This document shows positions 34,622 to 48,102 of a stretch of DNA of 64,000 nt, piece by piece (positions within the stretch are counted from its first letter, which is position 1; every line of letters begins with the position of its first letter). The notes under the pieces were generated by a model. That model searched no databases. It had not been told where the DNA came from and was given only the letters and a program-made list of their open reading frames with translations. Location: contig CAWGSQ010000006.1 in NCBI GenBank assembly GCA_963825345.1, positions 124,001 through 188,000 of the forward strand, written 5' to 3'. The position numbers and the translations under genes are program-made. The DNA comes from JACVRW01 sp963825345 (GTDB lineage: Bacteria > Actinomycetota > Thermoleophilia > Solirubrobacterales > Thermoleophilaceae).

Positions 34622-34653
34622 CTGCCGACCCTAACCGGGTTGGGCGGCTTGCG

Positions 34654-36222
34654 CTAGCGCTCGTCGCGCGGACCGGTCCAGAAGGCGTCGCCGACCGTGA
34701 CCGTGCGTGCGATCTCCGCCTGGTGGCGGAGCGAATGCGGGTCGCCGTCCTCGTAGGCGAACATCGCCTCGGCCGAGACCCGCCGTACCTCACCGGACCC
34801 GCCGAGGTACTGGTCCACCACGCGAGCGCAGCGGCGGCCCTCTGCGATGGCGGTCACCACGAGCGACTGGCCGGTGCGGGCATCGCCGCACGCGAACACG
34901 CCCTCGACCTTGGTGCCGTAGACGGGTGCTTTCACGTTGCCGCGGCGGTCGAGGTCGAGGCCGAGGTCGGACACCGCGCCCTCGTGCTCGGGGTGGTCGA
35001 AGCCGATCGCGATCAGGACGAGATCGGCGCGCTCCTCGAAGTCACTGCCCGGGATCGTGTGCAGGTCGCGGGAGGAGCTGCCCTCCACGCGCCGGCCGAT
35101 CACGCCGGTCACGCGCCCGTCCACACCGCGCAGGGCTGTGACCTGTGTGCCGAAGCGGCGGTCGCCGCCCTCGTCGAGCGCGTAGGTCGTGGTGGTGCGC
35201 TTGGGCGGCAGCGGCCATGGTGTGCCGGGCGGACGGCCGCTCTCCGGAAGCTGCGGGTAGACGTCCAGCAGGAGCACGTCCTCGGCGCCCTCGCGCAGGG
35301 CGTTCGAGATGCAGTCCATGCCGGTGTCGCCGCCGCCGACCACCACCACCCGCTTGCCCTCCGCGCCGATGACGCTGCCCGGCGGGGTCTGGCGGAACGG
35401 GCGCCCCTCGGCCGCCGCCACCGCGCGGTTGCGCTGGTAGAGGTAGTCCATGGCGTTGTGCACGCCGGCCAGCTCGCGGCCGGGCACGTCGAGGTTGCGG
35501 TGCACCCGCGAGCCGATCGCCACCACCACGGCGTCGTGGTCGCGGCGCAGCTCGTCGGCGCTCACGTCGCGGCCCACGTCCACGTCGTAGCGGAACTGGA
35601 TCCCCTCCTCCTCGAGCAGGTTCACGCGCCTGTCGATGATCCACTTCTCGAGCTTGGCGTCCGGAACGCCGAAGCGCAGCAGCCCGCCGGGGCCCTCGTC
35701 GCGTTCATAGACCGTGACGCTGTGGCCGAGCTTGTTCAGCTCCGCGGCCACGCCGAGGCCGGCGGGCCCCGAGCCGATCACGGCGACGGTGCGATCGGTC
35801 CGGACGTCCGGCGGATCCGGGGCGATCCAGCCCTCCTCGAACCCGCGCGTGACGATCGCCAGCTCGATCTGCTCGATCGTGACCGCGTCATCGTTGATGT
35901 CGAGCACGCACGCGGACTCACACGGCGCGGGGCAGATCAGTCCCGTGAACTCGGGGAAGTTGTTGGTGGCGTGGAGCTTCGTGAGCGCGTCGCGCCAGTG
36001 GTCCCGGTAGACGAGGTCGTTCCAGTCGGGGATCAGGTTGCCGAGCGGGCAGCCCTCGTGGCAGAACGGGACGCCGCAGTCCATGCAGCGGGCGCCCTGG
36101 TCGCGCAGCGTGCGGTCGTCCGGGAGGGAGAAGTACTGGCGGTAGTCACCGATCCGCTCGGCGGGATCGCGCTTGTCGAAACCCACCCGCTCGAGGCGGA
36201 GGAAGGCGCCCAGCTCGCCCAT
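34654..36222 (-). CDS. gltD: glutamate synthase small subunit
   Basis: NADPH-side subunit of glutamate synthase (GOGAT), passing electrons to GltB for making two glutamates from glutamine and 2-oxoglutarate. N-terminal iron-sulfur cysteines are in CMDCGVPFCHEGCPLGN and CPAPCESACVL; FAD motif IGSGPAGLGVA and NADPH motif VVGGGDTGMDC follow. 522 residues, the expected size. ATG at 36222, two bases after the gltB stop, so the two genes are co-transcribed and translated together. Confidence 0.95.
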   Translation of the reverse strand: MGELGAFLRLERVGFDKRDPAERIGDYRQYFSLPDDRTLRDQGARCMDCGVPFCHEGCPLGNLIPDWNDLVYRDHWRDALTKLHATNNFPEFTGLICPAPCESACVLDINDDAVTIEQIELAIVTRGFEEGWIAPDPPDVRTDRTVAVIGSGPAGLGVAAELNKLGHSVTVYERDEGPGGLLRFGVPDAKLEKWIIDRRVNLLEEEGIQFRYDVDVGRDVSADELRRDHDAVVVAIGSRVHRNLDVPGRELAGVHNAMDYLYQRNRAVAAAEGRPFRQTPPGSVIGAEGKRVVVVGGGDTGMDCISNALREGAEDVLLLDVYPQLPESGRPPGTPWPLPPKRTTTTYALDEGGDRRFGTQVTALRGVDGRVTGVIGRRVEGSSSRDLHTIPGSDFEERADLVLIAIGFDHPEHEGAVSDLGLDLDRRGNVKAPVYGTKVEGVFACGDARTGQSLVVTAIAEGRRCARVVDQYLGGSGEVRRVSAEAMFAYEDGDPHSLRHQAEIARTVTVGDAFWTGPRDER

Positions 36223-36224
36223 CG

Positions 36225-40742
<4,518 letters not shown>

Positions 40743-40748
40743 TGTGTT

Positions 40749-40812
40749 ACCTCCCTGTCTGCGTGGCCTGCTCGGCTCAGGCGCACGACGCGGAAACGAA
40801 CGCGAAACTATA
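40749..40812 (-). promoter_or_regulatory. gltB promoter -10 and strong ribosome site
   Basis: On the minus strand a good -10 TATAGT lies at 40812-40807; no convincing -35 is at the standard distance. The ribosome site AGGGAGGT (40756-40749) is six bases before the CTG at 40742. The same AT-rich patch (ACTATAGA) abuts the parA ATG at 40818, so both divergent genes are controlled from about 70 bases. Confidence 0.5.
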
Positions 40813-40817
40813 GAGCT

Positions 40818-41615
40818 ATGGCGATGCTTCCAACGGCACAAACGATCACCGTGCTGTCCCAAAAGGGCGGGACCGGTAAGACCACCACCGTCCGCACCCT
40901 GGCGGACACCTTCAGGCGCCTGGGACTCGACGTCCTCGTGGCGGATTTGGACCCGCAGGGAAACCTTTCCGACTACTACGACGTGCCGGCCGACGCGTCC
41001 CCCACCGTCGCCGAGGTGCTCACCGGAACCGCCAAGGCCGCGGACGCGATCCACGACGGCGTGCTGCCCGCGAACCTCGGCCTGGCCGAGGCGGAGCTGG
41101 TGCTGGCGGGCAAGATGGGTCGCGAGCTGACGCTGAAGCGGGCGCTGCGTGACCTGCGCCGCCGCTACGACCTGATCCTGATCGACTGCCCGCCGGCGCT
41201 CGGGCTGCTCACAGTGAACTCGCTCGTGGCCGCGGACCATGCGCTCATCTCGACCGAGGCCGAGTACTTCTCGTTGCAGGGGGTCGAGCAGGCGCTCGAG
41301 GTGATCGAGCTGGCAAAGGACTCGCTGCATCCGGATCTGGACTGGCTCGGCGTGGTCCTGAACATCGCCGACATGAGGCTGGTGCACGCGCGCGAGGCGC
41401 AGGTGCAGCTGAAGGAGCGCTTCGGAGAGAAGGTGTTCGACACGGTGGTGCGGCGCAGCGTGCGCTACGCGGAGTCGGCCGAGCGCGGCGTGTCGATCCT
41501 CGACTACGCGCCCGACCTCGGCGCGGACTACGTGGCGCTGGCCGGCGAGATCCTCGATCGCCTGGACGGCTTCGAGGAGGCGAGCGAGCGGCTCGGGACG
41601 TTGACGCCGGCCTGA
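40818..41615 (+). CDS. ParA/Soj family ATPase
   Basis: A 265-residue deviant Walker ATPase with KGGTGKTTT (about 15-23), Walker A' VLVADLDPQGNLSDYY and Walker B LILIDCPPALG. This group segregates chromosomes or plasmids or positions protein complexes. No ParB gene and no parS-like sequence accompanies it, and it lies next to gltB rather than near an origin, so it is more likely an orphan ParA/MinD-like positioning ATPase. ATG at 40818. Its last 88 bases overlap the convergent AbiEi/DUF559 gene. Confidence 0.88.
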   Translation: MAMLPTAQTITVLSQKGGTGKTTTVRTLADTFRRLGLDVLVADLDPQGNLSDYYDVPADASPTVAEVLTGTAKAADAIHDGVLPANLGLAEAELVLAGKMGRELTLKRALRDLRRRYDLILIDCPPALGLLTVNSLVAADHALISTEAEYFSLQGVEQALEVIELAKDSLHPDLDWLGVVLNIADMRLVHAREAQVQLKERFGEKVFDTVVRRSVRYAESAERGVSILDYAPDLGADYVALAGEILDRLDGFEEASERLGTLTPA

Positions 41616-42481
41616 GCGAGGTCGCTGAGCACCGCTTCCTCATCCTCCAGCGCCTGGCTCGTGAGGCGCATCGTTCTGAATCCCACTCTCCAGAGTCGCC
41701 GGTCACGCAATCGATCGGCATTGAAAGTAGACCGCGTTGTGTGCGCGGCAAGTCCGTCGAGCTCGACGATCAGGCCGGCTCGCGTCCATACGAAGTCGGC
41801 CTCATAGCCCTCGATCCAGACACCGGTCTGCGGCGGCTCGACGCCGTGGCGCTCGATCAGGTCAAGGAACCGGTCCTCCAGCTCTGACCGCGTCCGATCG
41901 CCTGATGCTCCAACCGCTGCCATGAGCTTGGCGCCTCGTCGGCCCGGATTGTTTTGAACTACAGCATTGATGGCTGTCAGGTCGAATTGGTTTGTGTACT
42001 CCGCCTCCGTGATCACTCTCGTCAATGCCTGTTGTTCGAGTACGTCGGCGAGATCGAGCAGGGTTCGCGCGAGTGTGGTCACGGGGATGCCCTGCCGCAC
42101 CGTCACGTCCTCCGGCCGAAGCCTGCTCGATCTGTGGATGCGCAACCCCGCCCGCTTTCGTCCATTCTGCGACGGGACGATCACGTCGATGTACGCCGAA
42201 CTGCTCTGACGAAGATCCCACAGCGCGGCGGCACTTCGATGAGATAGAGCCGCGCCGGGCCCACAGGCCATCACCGCCGCCAACCAGCGCCCTTCCCGCA
42301 TGAGCCGATCGTGGCCAACGGCATACACACCTTGGTACAGCCGCCGGAGCCTGCCCGTCTGTACCCATTGCGCAATCCCGCGATCGCCGAGCCCGACATC
42401 GCGCAGCTGTGCCCGCGTAACCACGCCCCATTGCCGCTGGGCAAGCCGTCCCAAGAGGGGTAAGTCGAATTTCCTTTCCAT
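41528..42481 (-). CDS. AbiEi-type HTH plus DUF559 nuclease-fold protein
   Basis: A 317-residue two-domain protein. The N-terminal ~90 residues (RLAQRQWGVVTRAQLRDVGL, RLRRLYQGVYAVGH) are the winged-helix domain of AbiEi-type antitoxins. The C-terminal third is a DUF559/Vsr-like PD-(D/E)XK fold with ELEDRFLDL, YEADFVW and VELDG as candidate catalytic acids. No AbiEii toxin is beside it. The ATG lies inside the 49-bp palindromic element at 42457-42505, which also encodes the first eight residues. Such genes occur in many copies in Solirubrobacterales; role unknown. Confidence 0.8.
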   Translation of the reverse strand: MERKFDLPLLGRLAQRQWGVVTRAQLRDVGLGDRGIAQWVQTGRLRRLYQGVYAVGHDRLMREGRWLAAVMACGPGAALSHRSAAALWDLRQSSSAYIDVIVPSQNGRKRAGLRIHRSSRLRPEDVTVRQGIPVTTLARTLLDLADVLEQQALTRVITEAEYTNQFDLTAINAVVQNNPGRRGAKLMAAVGASGDRTRSELEDRFLDLIERHGVEPPQTGVWIEGYEADFVWTRAGLIVELDGLAAHTTRSTFNADRLRDRRLWRVGFRTMRLTSQALEDEEAVLSDLAQAGVNVPSRSLASSKPSRRSRISPASAT

Positions 42482-42505
42482 TTCGCAAGGAAAATCGACT
42501 AGCCC
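42457..42505. repeat. 49-bp palindromic element, copy B (at an AbiEi/DUF559 start codon)
   Basis: Starts GGGGTAAGTCGAATT and ends AAATCGACTAGCCC; arms GTCGAATTTCC and GGAAAATCGAC pair with one mismatch. It matches copy A (22185-22233) at 41 of 49 positions. In the mRNA the arms would fold with the ATG (42481-42479) in the loop, so it could control translation or be a protein-binding site. Confidence 0.75.
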
Positions 42506-42576
42506 GCAAAACTCGCCCCCCTTCAGCGCTGCCGTGACCGCCCATAGCGCCGCAGCGGTTAGGCTCGCCGCCCACG

Positions 42577-44004
42577 ATGTCCGAGCTGCTCTTCAAGCCG
42601 GCCAGCGAGCTGGCCACGCTCATCCACACCAGTCAGATCAGCTCGTCCGAGCTGGTCGCCGCGGCGCTGGAGCGGATCGAGGCGCTTCAGCCGACGATCA
42701 ATGCCTTCACCCACATCGATGCAGAGGGCGCCATGGCCACGGCGGAGTCGATCAGCGCCGACGATCCGCGGCCGTTCGCGGGCGTGCCGATCGCGGTCAA
42801 GGACACCGCCCCGGTGGCGGGGATGCCCTACACGATGGGCTCCGATGTCTTCGGTGATTTCGTCCCAGGGCACGACGCCTTTCTCGTTCGCCGAATTCGC
42901 GACGCCGGCTTCGTGATCGTCGGCAAGACGAGCATGCCGGAGTTCGGGATCCTGCCCGTGTCGGAGTCGCGCCGCTTCGGCCCGGTCCGGAACCCGTGGG
43001 ACACCGACCGGACCCCGGGCGGCTCGAGCGGCGGCGCGGCAGCGGCGGTGGCGTCCGGGATGCTCCCGCTCGCCCACGGAAGCGACGGCGGAGGCTCGAT
43101 CCGGATCCCGGCCTCGTGCTGCGGCCTCGTCGGGCTGAAGCCCACGCGCGGGCGCATCTCGCGCGGCCCGGACCAGGGCGACGACTTCCTGGTCCAGGAC
43201 GGAACACTCACCCGCACCGTTGCCGAAACGGCCGCGATGCTCGACATCCTGGCCGGATACGAGGTCGGCGACGCCACCTGGGCACCACCCCCTTCAGAGC
43301 CATTCGCTGCCGCGGCCAAGAGGGATCCCGGAAAGCTCCGCATCGGGTACACCACAACGGCGGCGATCGAGGCCGACCTCGACCCGCTCTGCGAGCAAGC
43401 CGTTCGCGATGCCGCGCAGCTGCTCGGCGAGCTCGGGCACGAGGTCGAGGAGGTGGCGGCGCCCTGGGGAGCGGAGGACGACCTGCTCCACGTCTTCACG
43501 ATGGTCTTCGGCACGCCGATCGCCATGGGCATGTTCTTCGGCGGCCTGGTCACCGGGCGCGAGCCGACCGAGGAGCTCGTGGAGCCGCTCTCGTGGACGA
43601 TCTGGAACGGCATCCGCGAACGCAGCGCGCTCGACTATCTGCTCGCGCGCACTCAGCTCACCGGGATCTCGCGCCGCATCATCGCCTTCTGGGAGAGCTA
43701 CGACGTGGTGCTGACGCCGGGCCTCGCCGAGCGCCCCGTCCGGATCGGCGAGATCGACGCCTGCAGCGACGATCCGTGGGAGGACTTCCGCCGCTCCGGG
43801 CGCTTCACCCCGTATACCGCGCTCTTCAACGTCACCGGCCAGCCCGCCATCTCGGTGCCGCTCTTCCATGGCGACGACGGGCTGCCCACCTCAATCCAGC
43901 TCGCGGGGCGTCCCGCCGACGAGGGCACGCTGCTGTCACTCGCCGCGCAGCTCGAGGCAGCCCGGCCCTGGGCCGACCGCCGGCCCGAGCTCGCCACCGC
44001 CTAG
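42577..44004 (+). CDS. amidase (amidase signature family)
   Basis: A 475-residue amidase of the Ser-cisSer-Lys type. The catalytic lysine is in GVPIAVKDTAPVAG (about residue 75), the cis-serine region in TPGGSSGGAAAAVASG and the nucleophile in SDGGGSIRIPASCCGLVGLKPT. It hydrolyses amides or, in GatA relatives, glutamine; no gatB/gatC neighbours, so a stand-alone catabolic amidase is more likely. ATG at 42577. It is divergent from the AbiEi/DUF559 gene; the spacer carries repeat copy B. Confidence 0.92.
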   Translation: MSELLFKPASELATLIHTSQISSSELVAAALERIEALQPTINAFTHIDAEGAMATAESISADDPRPFAGVPIAVKDTAPVAGMPYTMGSDVFGDFVPGHDAFLVRRIRDAGFVIVGKTSMPEFGILPVSESRRFGPVRNPWDTDRTPGGSSGGAAAAVASGMLPLAHGSDGGGSIRIPASCCGLVGLKPTRGRISRGPDQGDDFLVQDGTLTRTVAETAAMLDILAGYEVGDATWAPPPSEPFAAAAKRDPGKLRIGYTTTAAIEADLDPLCEQAVRDAAQLLGELGHEVEEVAAPWGAEDDLLHVFTMVFGTPIAMGMFFGGLVTGREPTEELVEPLSWTIWNGIRERSALDYLLARTQLTGISRRIIAFWESYDVVLTPGLAERPVRIGEIDACSDDPWEDFRRSGRFTPYTALFNVTGQPAISVPLFHGDDGLPTSIQLAGRPADEGTLLSLAAQLEAARPWADRRPELATA

Positions 44005-44046
44005 CAACCGGCGCATATCCAGGTGGCGTGTGGGACTCTGCGGCCC

Positions 44047-46389
44047 ATGCGGAACGCGCGACTGGGAGGGTGCGCGGCGGCGCTGATCGCGGCCGCACTG
44101 GCGGCGGCAACGGGCGTTTCATACGCCGAACCGAGCGGCCACACGACCGAGGAGCAGACGCTCGGATCCGGCCCGCCCATCGCGTCCGGATCGAAATTCG
44201 AGCAGGTCGCGGAGGGCCCGGGGCAGGCGCGGGTAGTGCGGACCCTGCCGAATACGTCGGCGCTCGGCGGCCGCAACGATCGCCGTCACTCGCTCGCCTA
44301 CTTCGCACAGCTGACCGACTTCCAGCTCGTCGACGAGGAGTCGCCCGCGCGGGTCGAGTTCGCCGACAAGGGCGCGGGCAGCGCGTTCCGCCCGCAGGAG
44401 GCGTTCCACCCCTGGGCGATCGACTACAGCTTCCGCCAGCTCAACCAGTTCACGGGCGCGAGCCCGCTCACCCAGGCCGGAGGGGCACGCGCGCCCATGG
44501 ACCTCGCGGTACTGACGGGCGACCACGCCGACAACCAGCAGCACAACGAGGCCGTCTGGGTCCGCCAACTGATCGAGGGCGGCACGCCGCTCACCCCGAA
44601 CAGCGGGATCAAGAGCGACTACTCCGAATGCCGGCCTGAGAATCAGGCAGAGCTTCTCGCGCGCGAGACGGCCGGGGAGATCCCGGACGAGCCGACCTAC
44701 ATGGGCGTTCAGGACTACGACGACCTCGGCTTCCAGGCGCCGGACTACTACGACCCCGACGAGCCGTTCGGCGAGGACTACGGCACGTTTCCGATCTGGC
44801 CGGGCCTGATGGACCGGGCCCAATCGCTCACGTTCACGCCGGTCGGCCTGCGCCGGGGCGCCACGCCGGTCCCGACCTTCATCGCCAACGGAAACCACGA
44901 CGGCCTGGTTCAGGGCAACGAGGACGCCGTGGGCCCGTTCGAGGACATCGCGACCGGCTGCTTCAAGCTCGCCCAGAGCACGTCCACGCTCCCGATCCGG
45001 CCCGAGCCGGACCCCAACCAGCTGTTCTCGCCGGGCATCGGCTTCGCCGTCCGCCCTGACGGGCCGGGTCGGCACTTCCTCGACCGGGTGCAGCTGAAGC
45101 GCGTGTATTCGTCCGGCAGCCAGGCGGACGGGCACGGCTTCGGCTACGTCGATCCCGCAGAGCTCGCGGCCTCAGGGTTCTCAGCCACCTACTGGGCGCG
45201 CGATCTCAAGCCGGGAGTCCGCTTCATCTCGATCGACACCGTGTCCGAGGGCGGGGTTGTCCAGGAGTCCTCGGACGGCAACATCGACGACCCGCAGTTC
45301 CGTTGGCTCGAGCGGGAGCTCGACCAGGCCAAGGCCCAGGGCAAGCTCGTAATCGCGTTCGCTCACCACCCGATTCGCAGCCTCACGGCGGATCCGCCCG
45401 ACGAGGCCGCTCAGCCTTGCAGCGGCACGTACGACGCCAACGGCCAGTACAGCAACCCGAACGAGTACGGGCACGACGCGAATCCCGGCTGCGACCTCGA
45501 TCCGCGCTCCTCGTCGCCCATCCACCAGGGCGATGACCTGCGGGCCCTCTTCGACAGCCACCCGAACGTGATCGCCTACGTGACCGGCCACACGCACGAG
45601 AACAAGGTCCTGGCGTGCGGCAGCGAGGACGAGTGCCCGGCTGGTGCGAACTGGTGGGAGATCAACACGTCCGCGATCTCTGACTGGCCAGAGCAGAGCC
45701 GCCTGATCGAGCTGATGAACAACGGCGACGGCACGCTGTCGATCTTCGGCACGCTCACGAACACGGCCGCCCCGCTGGCGGTGCCGACGTCCGGGACGGC
45801 AGCGTCAGGCTTCGGCAACGACGAGCTCGCTTCGATCAGCCGCGCGGTGACCATGAACGATCCGCAGCTCGGGGACGGCACCGCGGAGGGGGCAGCCAAG
45901 GATCAGAACGTGGAGCTGCTCGTGGACGACCCGCGGACATCGACGCTGCGCGGGACCCCCGGCAACGACGTGATCCGCGGCACGCCCGGCAGGGACGTGA
46001 TCCTGTGCGGGGCGGGCGACGACGTCGTGATCGCCGGCGACGGCAACGACCTGATCCGCTGCGGGCCCGGCAACGACACCATCAGGTCGGGACGCGGCAG
46101 GGACCGCGTGAGCGGCGGGTCGGGCCGAGACAAGGTGTTCGGAGGCCCCGGGCACGACCGGCTGTTCGGGCGCAGCGGCGCGGACCGCCTCCTCGGGCAG
46201 GCGGGCAATGACCTGCTCGCGGGCGGCGGCGCCGCCGACCGGATGTCTGGCGGCAACGGGCGCGACCGCATGTTCGGCGGCGCCGCGCGCGACCGTCTGG
46301 CGGGCCAGCGTGGCAACGACCTGCTCGTCGGCGGCCCGAGCCGGGACCGGCTCTTCGGCGGGCCGGGGCGCGACCGCCGGCGTCAGTAG
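44047..46389 (+). CDS. secreted metallophosphoesterase with C-terminal RTX-like repeats
   Basis: A 780-residue exported enzyme. Signal peptide about residues 1-31. The phosphoesterase begins AQLTDFQLVDEESPAR (Asp-x-Gln instead of Asp-x-His, as in the actinobacterial PPA1498-like group), with ANGNHDGL, AFAHHPIRS and TGHTHENKV as metal ligands. From about residue 635 there are some sixteen nonapeptide-like G-x-G-x-D-x-(L/V)-x-G units resembling hemolysin-type calcium repeats, but unusually rich in Arg. ATG at 44047; GTG 44023 would place residues before the signal. Substrate unknown. Confidence 0.85.
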   Translation: MRNARLGGCAAALIAAALAAATGVSYAEPSGHTTEEQTLGSGPPIASGSKFEQVAEGPGQARVVRTLPNTSALGGRNDRRHSLAYFAQLTDFQLVDEESPARVEFADKGAGSAFRPQEAFHPWAIDYSFRQLNQFTGASPLTQAGGARAPMDLAVLTGDHADNQQHNEAVWVRQLIEGGTPLTPNSGIKSDYSECRPENQAELLARETAGEIPDEPTYMGVQDYDDLGFQAPDYYDPDEPFGEDYGTFPIWPGLMDRAQSLTFTPVGLRRGATPVPTFIANGNHDGLVQGNEDAVGPFEDIATGCFKLAQSTSTLPIRPEPDPNQLFSPGIGFAVRPDGPGRHFLDRVQLKRVYSSGSQADGHGFGYVDPAELAASGFSATYWARDLKPGVRFISIDTVSEGGVVQESSDGNIDDPQFRWLERELDQAKAQGKLVIAFAHHPIRSLTADPPDEAAQPCSGTYDANGQYSNPNEYGHDANPGCDLDPRSSSPIHQGDDLRALFDSHPNVIAYVTGHTHENKVLACGSEDECPAGANWWEINTSAISDWPEQSRLIELMNNGDGTLSIFGTLTNTAAPLAVPTSGTAASGFGNDELASISRAVTMNDPQLGDGTAEGAAKDQNVELLVDDPRTSTLRGTPGNDVIRGTPGRDVILCGAGDDVVIAGDGNDLIRCGPGNDTIRSGRGRDRVSGGSGRDKVFGGPGHDRLFGRSGADRLLGQAGNDLLAGGGAADRMSGGNGRDRMFGGAARDRLAGQRGNDLLVGGPSRDRLFGGPGRDRRRQ
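45949..46386 (+). repeat. coding array of RTX-like nonapeptide units
   Basis: Tandem ~27-bp units encode GxxGxDxLxG-type repeats at the end of the phosphoesterase. Early units are canonical (GNDVIRGTPGRD), later ones carry GRDR in place of acidic loop residues, so calcium binding may be weak. The array ends in RRRQ without a type I secretion signal; export is by the N-terminal signal peptide. Confidence 0.75.
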
Positions 46390-46392
46390 GGC

Positions 46393-46767
46393 TCAGAGCG
46401 CCGCGACCAGCTCGCGATCGCGGTCGTACGTGAGGAGCTGCAGAGCCTCGTCGAGCGGCACCCAGCGCAGCTCGTCGGTTTCGTCGTTTGCCACAAAGGG
46501 GCCGTCGTCGTCGACCTCCATGAGCCAGTAGCGGACGATCTTCGGCCGGCCATTCACGTCGTAGGTCGTGGCCGGCAGCTCTCGGACCAGCCGGGCTCGC
46601 AGGCCCGTCTCCTCCTCGACCTCGCGCAGCGCCGCCTGCTCGAAGGACTCGCCGCGGTCGAGCTTCCCCTTCGGGAGGGTCCAGTCGTCGTAGCGCGGCC
46701 GGTGGACGAGCGCGACCTGCCCGTCGCGGACCACCACCCCGCCCGCTGCCTCGATGCGATCGCTCAC
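46393..46767 (-). CDS. Nudix hydrolase
   Basis: A 124-residue Nudix enzyme hydrolysing a nucleoside diphosphate linked to another group. The Nudix box reads GKLDRGESFEQAALREVEEE followed by TGL, complete with the catalytic REVEEE glutamates. Opening strands AAGGVVVRDGQVALVHR and WTLPKGK are typical of MutT-like or Ap4A-hydrolase-like members. ATG start. The stop is three bases from the convergent phosphoesterase stop. Substrate cannot be assigned. Confidence 0.92.
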   Translation of the reverse strand: MSDRIEAAGGVVVRDGQVALVHRPRYDDWTLPKGKLDRGESFEQAALREVEEETGLRARLVRELPATTYDVNGRPKIVRYWLMEVDDDGPFVANDETDELRWVPLDEALQLLTYDRDRELVAAL

Positions 46768-46820
46768 GGCTCGTCACGCTAACGGGGGGCGAATCTCGGC
46801 GCCGCCGCGCTTCTGCGTGC

Positions 46821-48062
46821 ATGACTAGAGCACTCGCGGCGGGCCTTGCCTGCCTGCTTCTGATGGCCTTTCCGGCGCAGGCCGGCACGGTCCCCACCAC
46901 GCTGCCCTTCGTCCAGGGATGGGCCGACAACGGCCAGATCAGCGTGGACGACGACTGGTCGGGGGTGACCGGCATCGTCGGCTACCGCGGCGACGGCCTG
47001 GCTGGCGAGCCCGGTAGCGATCCGCGCGGCGTGACCGCGGACGGCTCGGGCACGCCGGTGGACGTGACCGCGAACCTGACGGACCCACGCGCGGTCGGGC
47101 TGGCCGCCGGGGTGGCGGAGTTCGAGCTGCCCGACCCTGTGGTGGCGATCCAGGGCTCCGCCACGGCAGGCGCCCCTCATCTGGTGCTGTCGCTCGACGC
47201 GCGGGGGCGCGCCGGCGTGACCGTGCGGCTCGTGGTCCGCGACATCGATGCAACGGCGCACGACGCCGTCGAGCCGGTGGCGCTCCAGTACCGCGTGGGC
47301 GCCGCGGGGCCATTCGCGTCGCTGCCGGGCGGGTACGTGTCCGACGCCACCACCGGGCCCGGAGAGGCCACGCGGGTCTCGCGGGTCAGCGTGAACCTGC
47401 CGGCGGCGGCCGACGGGCAGCCGCTCGTTCAGGTGCGCGTGATCACGACGAACGCCGCCGGGCAGGACGAGTGGGTCGGGATCGACGACATCGAGGTGTC
47501 GGCGGCGAGCGTGGGTGGCTGCTCCGAAGAGCCGGCGCCGGGCCCAATCCCCGACCCGCCGGCGCCGGCGCCCGGCCCAGAGCCAGCACCGAAGCCAGGT
47601 CCAGCGCCGAAGCCGCTTCCCGCGCCGAGGCCACCGAGGTACATGCCGCCGGAGCTCACCGGTCTGGAGCTCGCACCGGCGACCTTCATGCCCGCGAAGC
47701 GGGGCCCGGCGATCCTGCACCGTGGGCGCGCCGGAACGGGGCTCCGCTTCCGGCTGTCGCGCCCGGCGCTGGTGCGATTCAAAGTTGTCCAGACCGGCGG
47801 CGCGGCGCAGGACTTCGCGCCGAGGCCGTGGCAGGGCAAATTCGCACCGAAGCCACGGCGCGCGCGGGTCGCGGCGAGGATCGGTGGCGGGCGCTTCAGC
47901 GCGCGTGGCCGCCGCGGGCTCAACCGGCTGCGCTTCAGCGGCCGCGTCCGCGGGCGGCCACTCGCGGAGGGCGAGTACGTCCTCGAGGCGGTGGCCGTGA
48001 GCCGCGCCGGGCGCAAGTCCCCGCCGCTCGCCGTTCGATTCCGGATCGGCGGCGAGGACTAG
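46821..48062 (+). CDS. secreted protein with N-terminal beta domain, Pro-rich linker and C-terminal beta domain
   Basis: A 413-residue exported protein (signal 1-21, ending AQA). Residues about 25-230 resemble the non-catalytic beta domain found at the front of some actinobacterial secreted endonuclease-like proteins. A Pro/Ala/Lys linker (about 235-275, PEPAPKPGPAPKPLP) follows, then a ~120-residue basic beta domain with FRLSRPALVRFKV and GLNRLRFSGRVRGRPLAEG, a module I associate with Thermoleophilia surface proteins. No catalytic motif seen. Likely an extracellular binding or structural protein. Confidence 0.72.
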   Translation: MTRALAAGLACLLLMAFPAQAGTVPTTLPFVQGWADNGQISVDDDWSGVTGIVGYRGDGLAGEPGSDPRGVTADGSGTPVDVTANLTDPRAVGLAAGVAEFELPDPVVAIQGSATAGAPHLVLSLDARGRAGVTVRLVVRDIDATAHDAVEPVALQYRVGAAGPFASLPGGYVSDATTGPGEATRVSRVSVNLPAAADGQPLVQVRVITTNAAGQDEWVGIDDIEVSAASVGGCSEEPAPGPIPDPPAPAPGPEPAPKPGPAPKPLPAPRPPRYMPPELTGLELAPATFMPAKRGPAILHRGRAGTGLRFRLSRPALVRFKVVQTGGAAQDFAPRPWQGKFAPKPRRARVAARIGGGRFSARGRRGLNRLRFSGRVRGRPLAEGEYVLEAVAVSRAGRKSPPLAVRFRIGGED

Positions 48063-48102
48063 CCGGCGGCGGCGCCTGTGCCGGCTGTGCTTGGGCGCAG
48101 GG

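Noticed and set aside
34629..34644. Terminator hairpin after gltD
   Set aside because: The arms CCCTAACC/GGGTTGGG leave a one-base loop and cannot fold as a hairpin.
40743..41387. Upstream extension of the gltB frame
   Set aside because: It is antisense to a clear ParA gene and lacks GltB similarity; GltB must begin just before its catalytic cysteine.
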